A stretch of DNA of 64,000 nucleotides, taken from contig NC_085109.1 of assembly GCF_030269925.1 (NCBI RefSeq), positions 2,046,001 to 2,110,000 of the forward strand, in the 5' to 3' direction. A model generated the notes under the pieces. The model saw nothing but the letters and a program-made list of their open reading frames with translations, did no database searches and had not been told where the DNA came from. This DNA comes from Bombyx mori. Lineage: Eukaryota > Arthropoda > Insecta > Lepidoptera > Bombycidae. This document shows, piece after piece, positions 10,210-21,258 of the stretch; within the stretch, counting starts at the first letter, position 1; the number at the start of each line of letters is the position of its first letter. Made by a program: the position numbers and the translations under genes.

Positions 10210-10457
10210 AAATATTTAATAACAATCACACCACGTTAACTGGTCCCGTGATAAGTTCGTAAAGAACTTGTGTTACAAGTACCAGATAACGGAAATAAAT
10301 ATAATATTTTTATTATACACATACATATATTTAATATACACCCATAACCCTGGAAAGACGTTTATATTTATCATACAAATATCTTCGGTTGGCGGGATTC
10401 GAACCCGCGACCCCCTTGTGTAGTGACCATGTCACTAACCACTACACCAGACGGCCG
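10210..10457 (-). mobile_element. second tRNA-derived SINE family, copy 1
   Basis: On minus: a tRNA-like head with A box (TGGTGTAGTGGTTAG) and B box (GGGTTCGAATCCC), then a body with TTCTTTACGAACTTATCACG and GTTAACGTGGTGTG. The copy at 21730 matches over the whole length. The acceptor stem does not pair, so this is not a tRNA gene. Confidence 0.7.
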
Positions 10458-11169
10458 TTAATTAGTTAACAGTCGCCATTTGTTCGCTTTGCTCTAAACG
10501 ATACCAATTTTAATTGAGTATATTTTATGAATACTCAATTTTAGTGGTCACATTTGATCAGTCATGGGTTAAGAAAATCATCTGAAGACCTGTTAAGTGC
10601 GTCTTTCAATTAAAAGACTGGACGTGCAGGAATCGAACACCAGGAAAATCGTTTTGCTTCACACGAGTATCTATGGCGCTTTTTCCGCCTTATTATTGAA
10701 CGAGTTTTTGACTCTCCTGGCTTAGCTATGTTTTTCGTTTTAAGAACATACTCTTGCATAGGATGAGCAGTTTGTAAAAAAGGCCAAAGTAACACTATAA
10801 GACTTCTTCTATATCGTTCCCTCACTACTGAGGATCGCGACCATACGTGACGTTCTTCCACTGTGTTCGATCATGGGTGGCATGGACTAAACGCTTTTAA
10901 AACACTCACCTTCTAAAAAACACAATTTATCTCACAATTTTATAAATATTAATTAATGTATTCCAACACAAAACTGTTTGAGCTAAACGCAAGATCGGCA
11001 CTGTTGTTATACATATTTTTAAGCGTCAAAGAAAAAATAAACATGTTTGTAGTTGGACTTAAAGAAATCAGGCGTTAAATGAAATGTCCGATAAAAATGT
11101 TTTCATATCATTTTAAAATTATTCATGTAATTATTTCAGTTAAGTATAGGTTAGGAAATGATGTTTTTT
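10458..11169. other. no gene seen
   Basis: Contains a 10-bp hairpin (AATTGAGTAT / ATACTCAATT) at about 10513-10542. The open frame on minus at 10610-10861 has no recognisable domain. Confidence 0.4.
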
Positions 11170-11640
11170 TTTCTTTTTAACCTACCTAGCTGAGAGCCTT
11201 GAGAGGCTATTTCAGCGTAACTTTTTGAGTAGTTGTGTAGTGAGTGAGAGCGAGTTTGAGCTCACGGGGCTCAAACCTGACGACGTTGCTAACACGAACC
11301 CTAGCAAGAGCCGTGATTCGCAGAATCTACCACCGGATCGGAAACGCGACCCACTGAGAAGATCCGGCGAGAAACTCAGTGGGCTGTGTCTGAGGGTTAA
11401 TATAATTATCGAGCCCTTCGTCGCAAGCGAGGGGTTCGACGAGAACTATGACCGGTGCTTGAGGTACCTAAAAGCACCGTTAGTGGATCGGGAGGATCCG
11501 AGATGACGTGTTTGGGGCGACGTCGACTACTTTCCATTATGTCCGCAGGATCGGGAATGTAGTTTCCGGCGGCCACGATGGGAGGGTTCTCGTGTCGTGC
11601 CGCTTTATCGAAGTGGAAATGTTGAGAGAAAAACCAAAAT
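11170..11640 (-). mobile_element. 5'-truncated Jockey-like LINE, second family, with RT C-terminus
   Basis: T-rich tail at 11166 on plus. The minus frame encodes FDKAARHENPPIVAAGNY, SRRRPKHVISDPPDPLT and an Arg-rich end, closely resembling the reverse transcriptase C-terminus of the LINE at 23190-25163 but from a different family. Confidence 0.85.
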
Positions 11641-12121
11641 ATATGGAATAAAAAGAACCGGAGAGGATCGTCAAGGTCGGCGACAAAACTGAATTCGTAG
11701 AGAAGGCCAATCCAAGACACAGGAAGGCTCGATGTTGCAGTGGACGGATAATTAATCTGAATGTTGATTGTGTATTTTGAGTTTGCTCGCAATTTGGGAT
11801 CCGAGAGATCTGTTGCTGCATTGTAATTCGTTAGTTTAATCACGAAATGTGTCAACTTAGTGCCAGATAATTAATAGTCATCTTTTTCTTCGACGGTCTA
11901 TGTTTTTTTAAGCAGTTAATTTCGATAGAGCAGCCACAGTTAATTAGATCGCACATAAGAGTAGCGTAACAAATACCTACTACTTTTTCTCTTAATATGT
12001 TCTCGGGTAGTGACAGTTCTAAATGCTGTTTATAATGAGTCATGACATTAATCGGCATATTGTTTTGAATCCACATGGAACGGCACCGCTTTTGGTATTT
12101 GGCTGACTTTGGGTTTATTTT
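11641..12121. other. no gene seen
   Basis: AT-rich; open frames on minus lack domains. Confidence 0.4.
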
Positions 12122-12402
12122 TTTTTTTAAATGCTTACATGAGTGGACAAGATCACAGCCCACCTGGTGTTAAGTGGTTACTGGAATCCATAGACATTTA
12201 CAACGTAAATGCGCCATACACCTTGAGATATAAGTTCTAAGGTCTCAGTATAGTTACAACGGCTGCCCCACCCTTCAAACCGAAAGCATTACTGCTTCAC
12301 GGCAGAAATAGGCGGGGCGGTGGTACCCAACCGTGCGGACTTACAAGAGGTCCTATCACCAGTAATTACGCGAATTAGAATTTTGCGGGTTTGATTTTTA
12401 TT
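12122..12402 (-). mobile_element. tRNA-headed SINE, 3' part
   Basis: Family tail and body. It is followed on plus by a short GGTA microsatellite (about 12407-12432) that replaces the head side. Confidence 0.85.
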
Positions 12403-12693
12403 ACACGATAGGTGGGTAGGTAGGTAGGTAGGATAGGTATAACAATAAGTGGACTGTGAGCTCGTCCACACATCCAAGCAATAAAAAAAAAGATTAAAAA
12501 AAAACGGACTTTATTAAGAGCGACTAGTTTAAGGATTGAGTTGCAACGTTCGCAATTTGAAAATACAAGTTTTTCTGTTTTTTCTTTCTTTTTTTTTTAA
12601 GTCGCAGAACCTGTACGGGTATGGGCCATGCGACCTTATGAAGCCTTGGTAATGATAATTTTAAACTACATTCACCTTTGGTCCACGCTAGTC

Positions 12694-12735
12694 CACCGAT
12701 ACCGGCTTGGGAAGCTACCCAAGCCGGTATCGGTG
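12694..12735. repeat. perfect 18-bp stem hairpin, 6-nt loop
   Basis: CACCGATACCGGCTTGGG, loop AAGCTA, exact reverse complement. It is GC-rich in an AT-rich setting and could fold as a cruciform or RNA hairpin. Confidence 0.9.
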
Positions 12736-12767
12736 TGATTTAAGACGTCATTTTTCATAACTGGTTT

Positions 12768-13205
12768 CTTTATGGCTTAGATGGATGGACGAGCTCACGG
12801 CCCAACTGGTGTTAAGTAGTTACTGGACCCCCAAGACATCGTACAACGTAGATGCGCCACCCATTTCATTTTGAGATATGAGTTTTAAGTTCTCAATATA
12901 ATCACAACGGCTGCCCCGCCCTTCAAACCGAAACGCATTAATGCTTCACGGCCGAAATAGGCAGGATCATGGTACCTATCCGTGCGTACTCACAAGACGT
13001 CCTACCACCAGTAATTACGCAAATTATAATTTTGCGGATTGGATTTTATTACACGATGCTTTTCCTTCACCGTGGAAGTCAATTGTGAACATATGTTAAG
13101 TACATGTTTCATTAGAAAAATTGATACCCGCCGGCGGGATTCGAACACCGGTGCATCGCTACGTACAAATGCACCGGACGTTTTATCCTCTAGGCCACGA
13201 CGACT
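12768..13205 (-). mobile_element. full-length tRNA-headed SINE
   Basis: Complete order on minus: head with B box GGTGTTCGAATCCC (about 13205-13126), a middle with TGAAATACGTAC-like sequence, body, and tail at 12768. Confidence 0.88.
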
Positions 13206-13844
13206 AAAACCAACCAATACTTATATCGTTCGCGCATTAACTTCGATACAGATATAATAGTATTATCTATGGTGGCAGCATTTGACACTCTTTTCTATAA
13301 TTAGAAAAACTGCTCTCTGGCTTTGTACATTGAAAAAGATAATGTGCATAAAGAAGAACTATTTCAGATTTTGATAAGATACTAAATATTGAAGAAATAG
13401 CTTCCAATTGTTGGAGTTTGACTATGTAAGTAATGGCAGGCAACACTTGACACATATAAGGTTACAGTTTTCGAATATTGGAATGTTTATTTAAATGTTT
13501 AAAACAGATGATTGTCTTCTCTTCAATGAAGACAATGACTTCTCATCTAGACACGGACAGAGCAACATCTTAGAGTTTTATAAAAATAAAATAATGTAAT
13601 AGTGTACAAAGTATTTGCAATATCATTAAATTACCCATGAAGTAGACTGTTTTTAAATAGCCCCTCACCTCCAGAACCCCGTCCCCTAAAATGTAACCGT
13701 CCAACACCAATGCTATTTCTCTTTACAGGTTAGTAAGTGGCTATAGTAATTCAAATTGTAGAAGTAAGTTGTTTGCAAATAATTCATTTCATAAAATAAA
13801 GAATTCTTTACAGAGTAACAATTTGGTTTTCTTTTTGTTTCAAT
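13206..13844. other. no gene seen
   Basis: AT-rich; a 62-codon open frame on minus (13267-13455) has no recognisable family. Confidence 0.4.
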
Positions 13845-13896
13845 AAACTACATATCACTACATAGTATAAAACAAAGTCGCTTTCTCTGTCCCTAT

Positions 13897-13920
13897 GGCC
13901 TAGGCCGCACTACGGTGAAA
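13897..13920 (+). repeat. Harbinger left terminal inverted repeat
   Basis: The first 20 bases match the right end in inverse orientation; imperfect similarity continues through alternating GCGGTT/AACCGC motifs to about 14000. Confidence 0.85.
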
Positions 13921-14176
13921 CCGCTGCGGTTATTAACCGTGTGAGTTTATGAAACACGAAAACGAATACAAGCGGCCGCACTTGCGGTTTTTTCCCGCGA
14001 CTGATTTTAAAACCGCGAAATGTTACAAAATTGTTGCGGAAAAAAACCGCAACAAAATTTGTAATCCATAGAACTAAGTGGGCGCACACGCACTATGCGT
14101 TAACCGCGGGCGGTTTTTGGGCTAGTATTCGGCCGACCGCCGCAAAGAATAGTTGTGTTGTCGTCTCGTCACAATT

Positions 14177-16298
14177 ATGTCGTCGACCGAGTCGGAGTCT
14201 GTTTCAAATGCAGAGTACGAAAGTTTATCCCAGAAAATCATCGTGGAAGTACAGAAAAGACCAGCTTTATACGATACTACTTTGCGTCAATACAGTGATA
14301 GAAATGTGAAAAATAAACTTTGGGAGGAAGTTTATCACAACGTAGTTAATAATTGGATGACACTGTCGGAGGCTGAGAAAAAAAAGAAGGGTAAGTTTTT
14401 AAAGAGTATTTATTTATTACAAAGAACTCAAACTAAAAAAGTCGAACCCTTATAACGAAAGCTACTTTAGTTTTGTTACCTATTTTTAAGGAGATGTTGT
14501 TTTGAGTTAACAGTGAAAATTCTGTTTTTGGCATTAATTAGTTACTATACTTCTGAGGGTGAGATATCTTTTAAATATTTTCATATTGCCAACTCAACGC
14601 GCCCGCAGTAGATGTAAAATAATCAGCAAACAAATTTCTTACATCTATAACGTTATTGCTAGAACGCGTACGAATTGAAGCAATACCCTGCATCTCTGAA
14701 ACTTGAAACGATTCATTAAGCTGTTTACCGTCATGTTGTCTGACAAAGTTGTGCAATATGCAACAAGCTTTAATAATATGGTCGCAAAAATCTAATTTCA
14801 CATCTAATGGTCTATGTAAAATACGCCATTTATTTGCCATGATCCCAAATGCACATTCGACAGTCCTTCTGGCATAAGATAATCTATAGTTATAAACTCT
14901 TTGTTTTATGGATAAATTTCTATTTGGATATGGCCTCATTAAGTGCTCCATAAGTGGAAAAGCTTCATCGCCTACGAAAACAAACGGTAAAGGTCCGACT
15001 TCCTCATAATCAGGTAATGTTGCAGATTCTGGTAAATGCATTTGGTTGTTCAAAAACCTTTTGCCAAAATTTGAGTTTTTAAAAACGCTAGAGTCGCTAT
15101 TCGATCCATATGCCCCAACATCTATAGCAGTAAAGCAATAGTCTGCATCAGCTATAGCTAATAATATTAAAGAATAATACTTTTTGTAATTGAAGGCTTC
15201 TGAACCAGTATTTTCTGGCCTTTCTATTCGTATATGTTTTCCATCTATGGAACCAAGACAATTAGGAAAATGTGTTCTTTCAAAATAAAAATTTGCTATA
15301 TTTATCCAATCCTCTTCTGTTTTTCCAGGCATATATGTAGGTTGCAAACATATCCACAAACTCTTGCATGTGTGTTCAATTATTTCACTCAGAGTTGTTG
15401 TGCCGATCAAATATTCAAAATACAAGGACTTCATACTATTACCACTGGCAAGATACCTGAAAAAACAACATTATATTATTATATTTCTATTTTTGTTACA
15501 GGTAGTACAATACAAAAGAAATGGAAGAATATGCGCGACAGTTTTTCTAAAGAATTAGCTATACAGCGTGGTAAATCTGGTCAAGGTGCTATAAAAAAGA
15601 AAAAGTACGTTCATTTCGATTCTCTGTTGTTTTTGGTACCATCTTTACAAAAAAGGGAGACTAGCAGTAATATCGAATTTACTTCACAAGATAACCCTGA
15701 TACGGACTTATCTGAAACCCTTCCACTAACGAATAGTAATCGAACCCCATCCTGTAAGAAGGCTTCCAAAAGCCGAAGTAGCTGTGAAGATTATGAACAA
15801 AAATTGTTAAATTTTTTGAATACAAAGGAGAATGCGTGTGAATATGACGAAGATATAAACTTTTCACAAATGATTGTACCAATGTTACGGAAACTTAATG
15901 ACGATCAGAAACATTTTGCCAAAGTAGAAATTATGAATATTTTGCAAAAAGCCAAATCTTTCTATCCATTCGAAACACCAATTCGTAATCAAAGACCAAG
16001 ATCACATTTGTCATTCACGCAAACGTCGTCTCCGCAATCATATTATACATATTCCCCATCTCCACCTCCAACCATGCCGATAATGCCACCAGTTTCAACA
16101 CCAGTACGACAGCTTGTGTCAGGACCTGCAAAACAAACCATCTATTTGCCACTTAATACTCCTGTTCCACCAACATTACAAGCAACCGTGCATTCTCTTC
16201 AAGAACTCGAGCAACAAGAACAACAATTACAATATGCACAAAATGAACAAGAAGAGCCTACAGCAGCCAATTATCTGTCGCAATTTCAAGAACAATAA
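14177..16298 (+). CDS. Harbinger accessory DNA-binding protein (MADF + BESS), two exons
   Basis: Exon 1 14177-14390 and exon 2 15502-16298 join G|GT in phase to give 336 residues. The join makes EAEKKKKGSTIQKKWKNMRD, placing the MADF tryptophan and helix correctly (domain about residues 18-110). A BESS-like helix pair (FSQMIVPMLRKL, FAKVEIMNILQKA) follows, then a Pro/Gln-rich tail. The MSSTESE start was chosen over an upstream in-frame ATG because it precedes the domain at the usual distance. Harbinger elements need a second, Myb/SANT- or MADF-like protein for transposition; this fits. AATAAA lies at 16319-16324. Its intron (14391-15501) encloses the transposase exon 2 on the other strand. 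Confidence 0.88.
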
Positions 16299-16684
16299 TT
16301 TTTTTAATTTTTTTTATCAATAAAAATACCTATAAAGTACAATATATATGCATGTGTGTGTAATTTTATTTCTTACCTCAAAGTCACAGACAGACGCTCC
16401 TCTGGTGAAATACATTTGCGAAATTTTGTATCCATGAAGGTGATGTATGGACGCACGTTGTGCAAAATTTTATCGAAGCTGGCTACTGACATTCGAAAGT
16501 AATTGAAAAATTTCTCTGGATGTTCTCTTAAAATTTTATACTTTTTCTGAAAGAAACCTTTCTCAAATCTACGGCTAGTGAGTGGATGTATCCAATATTT
16601 GCGAAATTTTCGTTGACGTCTTTTTTTTCTATTTCTTAGTACCAGAGCAACAATACATACTGCTCTTTTGAAATCCATCTTCAA
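14571..16684 (-). CDS. Harbinger transposase (HARBI1-like DDE nuclease), two exons
   Basis: Exon 1 16684-16377 and exon 2 15456-14571 join AG|G across a GT-AG intron to give 397 codons with no stops. The join restores SVTLRYLASGNS, the conserved start of the HARBI1 nuclease domain. Likely catalytic residues are Asp174 (GSIDGKH), Asp266 (VGDEAF) and Glu303 (RRTVECAFG). The basic N-terminus (RNRKKRRQRKFRKYW) probably helps nuclear entry and DNA binding. The enzyme cuts and pastes the element. Its single intron (15457-16376) contains the whole second exon of the opposite-strand MADF gene. AATAAA-like motifs on minus near 14409-14420 lie inside the MADF intron. Confidence 0.9.
15457..15501. promoter_or_regulatory. 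back-to-back 3' splice sites of the two Harbinger genes
   Basis: This 45-bp AT-rich spacer carries the transposase acceptor on minus (ttttttcag) and the MADF acceptor on plus (ttgttacag). Each gene's polypyrimidine tract lies in the shared stretch. Confidence 0.8.
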
Positions 16685-16734
16685 ACTGTGAAAATCACGG
16701 GCGGTTTCGCGGTTTATAATCGTAGTGTGTACGT

Positions 16735-16800
16735 CTCAAGCGGTTTCGCGGTTATAGCGGTTAACCGCTCCCGGGAAAAAACCGTAGTGCGGCCTAGGCC
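16735..16800 (-). repeat. Harbinger right terminal inverted repeat and subterminal motifs
   Basis: Read inward on minus: the palindrome GGCCTAGGCC, CGCACTACGGT, then repeated AACCGC motifs. Such repeats are plausible binding sites for the accessory protein or transposase (inference). Confidence 0.85.
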
Positions 16801-16979
16801 TTAATCTGTCTGTCCCTATGTATGCATCTTTAAAATTACGGAACGGATTTTGATGCGGTTTTTTTTAATAGATAGAGTGATTGAAGAGGAAGGTTTATAT
16901 GTATAATAACATCCATTAAATAGTGGAGAAATCAATAATAAATTACAATTACCGAAGCGAAGCGAGGGCGGGTCGCTAG

Positions 16980-18705
16980 TTACATATATACCAAACTGTT
17001 TATATTCGTAACATAGTCGTAAAAGCCTTCAGTATTACCTGTATTAAGTAACAGAGGCCATTTATCATTGCTTCCAAGGTACGGGCTGCGAAATAACAGC
17101 TGAAATACCTCAGGGTTCAGTAAACGACGGGAAAAACACTTGACTTGATTGTGCTCCGTACATTTTCGTGTAGTTACTTCGATAGGGCACGCGGTTCTAC
17201 CAGAGGTTAACTTTTTAACGCGGCTAACTCAGTGACGTGCGGAGAGGTCTATGTTCAGACTGCTGATGTGTGATGTGATTTATAAATTAGGCATATATGT
17301 TAAATATATCGTTTAAACAAATGTTATTATTAATGATAATCGGAAAAATCTTTGGTTGCTGTAAAAGGGATTCGATTCGCTTCAGGCAAAGATTCTCACG
17401 ATTAGCAGGCGTGTTTGTTCAGTGTCTGGGTATATAATACTGTTACGTGCTGGGGTTCTGGATAAATAAAAATTGTACCGAAGTATAAATTGTAACTAAC
17501 TGTATTAGCACTTAGAACACTCAACGAACACTTTAAAATTTTCAATTCACTTCTTCCGCTTCGTTTCAGATGATCCGTTCGCTGTTTCGCTTTGAGTAGT
17601 TCCGAATACTAACTCACTTCGTGCCTTCGCTGCAACGTGCAACGCTTTTATAGTCGATACGACATCCCTAGAATTTTCGAGAATATTCCTCACAAGTCGA
17701 GTATTTTCGATATTCGTTTCCGCTATCTGACAATAGATGGCGTTGTACTTCTAGAGCGTTCTTGATGTTTTAGTAGTACCTTTGATATTCGTTTCAGCTA
17801 TTCGGCGATAGATGGCATCAAATTTACCGGCGCAATAATTCTTAAAAATCTTGTTATTTGAACGATTGTAAGTATGAATTTGTGTCTCTGGTTCCAATAG
17901 TACAGGAAATTCTTGTTTGAAGCCAAATGAGCGCATGATTCTTTCCGATTTACTAATTATTTATTTAGTATTTTTTCTCAATCTCCACAAATTACTCCTA
18001 AATTTACTGTAGTAATAAATCTACTTTTTATCTATTGCCGAGTTGCGAGCTGGGATGTGAATGTTACCATCTTATTCTGCCGCGAAGCCTTCTCAGAATA
18101 ATCAGTGTCTATGGGCCTCAATCAGATGGGTTTTAGTAAGACTGCTCAACAAACCGAAAAAAATAATAATATAAAATAAAAAATTACATAATCAGCAAAA
18201 TAAATACAAAATATTCAAATGTTCTTCTCGAGTATTCTAGAACGGTTTCTTTTAATAAATCGCCTTAGAATTAATTCGATAAAGCTTTACGTTTTCGCTA
18301 CGGAGAAAACAATCGTAATCCTGTGTAGTTAAAGAACATTATTCCAAGTTATTTATTCAGTATAAGGCAATTTGAATCCAGTAGAAAAAAGTCGTTATTT
18401 TTTGTGGTCTTTCTCTCATTTCCTTTAATGAGATTTCAGGATTGCTTCTAATGAAGAATCCTATTTCATAATAATTAAGATATCTTGTGAGTTTTAGCTA
18501 TCAAATTAACATGAGCTTAAAAAATAATAATTAATATCTTATTCAATTTTTTTATTATTTGCGGGAGATTTGAGTTTTAGGTCGATATAAAAACATTGTG
18601 AATTAACAATAGACGACTTCTAAATATCATTCAATTAGTGATAAGTTTGCAAAAATAAAAAAAAACAATTGACAACTTTCACTTATTTGAATTCGGTTAA
18701 TAAAC
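16980..18705. other. no gene; possible LTR-like remnant
   Basis: About 17441-17960 starts TGTTACGTGCTGG and contains two related blocks near 17705 and 17780 (ATATTCGTTTC followed by ATAGATGGC). This could be an LTR fragment, but no partner, primer site or duplication is visible. Confidence 0.25.
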
Positions 18706-18948
18706 CGACGCTTGAAAGGCAAACGTGACTAAGCGACAATAAGTGCTTTGTACATAAATGATAGGCAATAACCACATTCGATGCGCAAAAAAATAATATT
18801 TCTAGGTCTATTCAAATCATTTCAATCCTACAGCTACTAGCTAGATTCTACTAGAGCTAGATTCGTTAAAATAAATTTTGTTTTCAGGTATTTCAACTTT
18901 AAATTAGTCTACTGTAAAGTTCACGCATCGTTTGCCTTTCAAGCGTCG
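18706..18948. mobile_element. MITE with CGACGCTTGAAAGGCAAACG ends, copy 1
   Basis: Terminal inverted repeats of at least 20 bp. The same element in opposite orientation lies at 41176-41432, with inverted ends of about 35 bp. Confidence 0.8.
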
Positions 18949-19053
18949 AAACTTTCATGTAATACTCATTATTCTAGCAGTGGTGTAGTCATATACAAAC
19001 TGAGTGATATTTGCATCGTTGTAGGCCTACGAATTGTTCCAAGAAAAAAATAT

Positions 19054-19120
19054 CATCATATTTTTATTGCATACACGAGTCAACGTGCTCACGGCCCGTT
19101 TGGTGTTAAGAGGTTACCTA
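19054..19120 (-). mobile_element. tRNA-headed SINE, short tail fragment
   Basis: TTTTTATTGCATACACGAGTCAACGTGCTCACGGCCC-like tail sequence only. Confidence 0.5.
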
Positions 19121-19202
19121 CCAGTACTTATTTATACGTCGGATTAAGACTCAGACATCAGGAATAGCAGCGAGGTTATAGCACATAGGAATTTATTACT
19201 AT

Positions 19203-19608
19203 TATATAAGCCTGATATTAAGTGGTTACTGGAGAGCCCATAGACATCTACAACGTAAATGCGCCACCCACCTTGAGGTATAAGTTCTAAGATCTCAGTA
19301 TAGTTACAACGGCTGCCCCACCCTTCAAACCGAAACGCATCACTGCTTCACGGCAGAAATAGGCGGGGCGGAGGTACCTACCCGTGCGAACTCACAAGAG
19401 GTCCTACCACCAGTAATTACGCAAATTATAATTTTGCGGGTTTGATTTTTATTACACGATGTTATTCCTTCACCGTGGAAGTCAATCGTGAACATTTGTT
19501 GAGTACGTATTTCATTAGAAAAATTGGTACCCGCCTGAAATTCGAACACCGGTGCATCGCTTCAACACGAATGCACCGGATGTCTTATCGCTTAGGCCAC
19601 GACGACTT
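19203..19608 (-). mobile_element. nearly full-length tRNA-headed SINE
   Basis: Head (B box at about 19540), middle, body and tail in order. The poly-A side is joined to other sequence at 19203. Confidence 0.87.
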
Positions 19609-19721
19609 CAATACTAATTAAATTACAATCGTGAATAATAACGGTCACATGACAATGTTTCGTACACCCACCGCAATAGGGACAGTACTAATCGTCAAAG
19701 ACAACGTTCCACATCCAATAC

Positions 19722-19925
19722 TGGTGGTGGGACCTCTTGTGAGTCTGTACGGAAGCAGTAATGCGTTTCGGTTTGAAGGGTGGGGCAGCCTTTGTATACG
19801 GAGGCTTTAGAACTATTACCTCAATGTGGTTGGCGGCAGTTACGCTGTAGATATCTATGAACTCCGCTTACCACTTAACGTCAGGTGGGCCGTGGGCTCG
19901 TCCCCCCACCTAAGCAATAAATAAA
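19722..19925 (+). mobile_element. tRNA-headed SINE, 3' part with small deletion
   Basis: The body lacks the stretch between the GTGAGTCTGTACGG and AAGCAGTAATGCG motifs. It ends CCTAAGCAATAAATAAATAAA. Confidence 0.8.
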
Positions 19926-20096
19926 TAAAAGAATTTAGAATATTTTTATATTTTAGAAAAGTATGAAATTTGATGCATACAGTAAGATTTGGCAAGTCAG
20001 TCGGTGCTTAGGGGGAGTGCTTGCACAATTATGATGGGCGGCTTGTGCCAACTCGTCAACGTGTGCTACGATGTAGGGTTGGCAAAATACTACTTA

Positions 20097-20505
20097 TCTA
20101 TATATTAATACGTGAAGCAAAAACTTTGTATCCCTTTTTACGAAAATTGCGCGGACGGAGGAGTATGAAATTTAGAGATTATAGATAAGAAGTGCAGAAT
20201 GTTAATGTTTTTTTTTAATTATGCATAAAAAATACATTAAATAAATAAAAAAAACATTACACATACTACCATTTTGACACACACACGTATGCATACTATT
20301 TGTTTATTGTTAAACTTTTCTTATTGTTTAAAATCTGTGGTCAAATTGAGAATAGATTGTCTTTAATGTTATATTTTTTCTATAGTGTAGAATTGGGGAA
20401 ATCTGTGATTAAAAATGTATAGTCTTTGACAATAGAACCATAATAATTGTTAAACTTATAATTTCAATTAGTTATAATCGAATTTCGACTACCGGGCACC
20501 ACTAG
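20097..20505 (+). mobile_element. complete Helitron (409 bp)
   Basis: A|TCTATATATTAATACG at 20097 and ACCACTAG|T at 20505, with a TCGA-centred hairpin shortly before the end. Helitron hallmarks are present and it has no coding capacity. Confidence 0.75.
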
Positions 20506-21258
20506 TATATTATAAACGCGAAAGTTTGTAAGAATGTATGAATGTATGTTAGTTATTCTTTCACACAAAAACTACAGGATGGATTTCGATGAAACTTCAC
20601 AGTAATGTAGTTTACACATCAGAATAACACATCATCATCATCATCAGCCTGTATCTCTCCACTGCTGGATGTAGGCCTCTCCCATAGTCCGCCACAATGA
20701 ACGATCCTCCGCCTTCCGCATCCAATCTCTCCCAGCATATTGCCGCAAGTCATCGGTCCAACGGGCAGGAGGACGCCCAACGCTGCGCTTACCGGTACGC
20801 GGTCTCCAGTCCAGAACACGTCTGCTCCATCGGCCATCGGTTCTGCGGCACGTATGTCCGGCCCATCGCCACTTCAGCTTGCTAATCTATAGGGCTATGT
20901 CAATTACTTTGGTTCTTTGACGGATTTCATCATTTCTGATTCGATCCATCAAAGAATAACACATTAACCTATAATTCATAGAGATATAGTGTTAATTACC
21001 CAAAATATAAAGATAAGTGTCAAGTAAGAAGGAAAAAATCTGCCATCTGCGAACTATATTGATGTATATATTATTATATAATGTACGTTAAATGGTAATG
21101 TTTATCTTAAGTAGTCGTAAGCCATTATCGCCTAAACCGTGAATATATAAGAAGACGAATGATTAGATTTTTTGTTTATTTGGACCAGATTTGTATTAAA
21201 AAGAATTCAATATGACCAATAATAAATTACAGTTCCCGAAGCGATGCGAGGGCGGGTT
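20506..21258 (+). mobile_element. Helitron-like repeat interrupted by an RTE fragment
   Basis: It begins TATATTATAAACGCGAAAGTTTGTA and ends near gatgcgagggcgggtt, the same end type as at 16979. The RTE fragment at 20631-20952 interrupts it. Confidence 0.45.
20631..20952 (-). pseudogene. RTE-like reverse transcriptase, C-terminal fragment
   Basis: On minus the frame reads KLKWRWAGHTCRRTDGRWSR, then GKRSVGRPPARWTDDL and EAYIQQWRDTG before a stop and a TGATGATGATG tail, the standard C-terminus of RTE-type LINEs. Flanking AGAATAACAC at 20621-20630 and 20953-20962 is the target duplication. Confidence 0.85.

Larger units (their letters stand above)
13897..16800. mobile_element. PIF/Harbinger DNA transposon, structurally intact
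   Basis: Inverted ends start GGCCTAGGCCGCACTACGGT on the left and on the reverse complement of the right; the first ten bases are a perfect palindrome. The 2.9-kb element holds two genes, as autonomous Harbingers do: a HARBI1-like nuclease (minus) and a MADF/BESS DNA-binding protein (plus). Both have consensus splice sites and no stops. GCGGTT-type motifs crowd both subterminal regions. The flanks match an older repeat whose uninterrupted copy lies at about 53160-53250 (minus), giving an empty-site comparison. The right flank is TTA, but a perfect 3-bp duplication is not evident on the left. Confidence 0.9.
13845..16979 (+). mobile_element. Helitron-like repeat carrying the Harbinger insertion
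   Basis: 13845-13896 plus 16801-16979 form one continuous repeat ending gagggcgggtcgCTAG|T. The same sequence, uninterrupted and inverted, occurs at about 53030-53250. The CTAG end followed by T suggests a Helitron, but no 5' end was fixed. Confidence 0.5.

Noticed and set aside
10385..10457. tRNA gene on minus (A box, B box, clover-like)
   Set aside because: The acceptor stem does not pair, and the similarity continues into a SINE body shared with 21730-21990.
17441..17960. Solo LTR
   Set aside because: Starts TGTTAC but no matching CA end, target duplication, primer-binding site or second copy was found.
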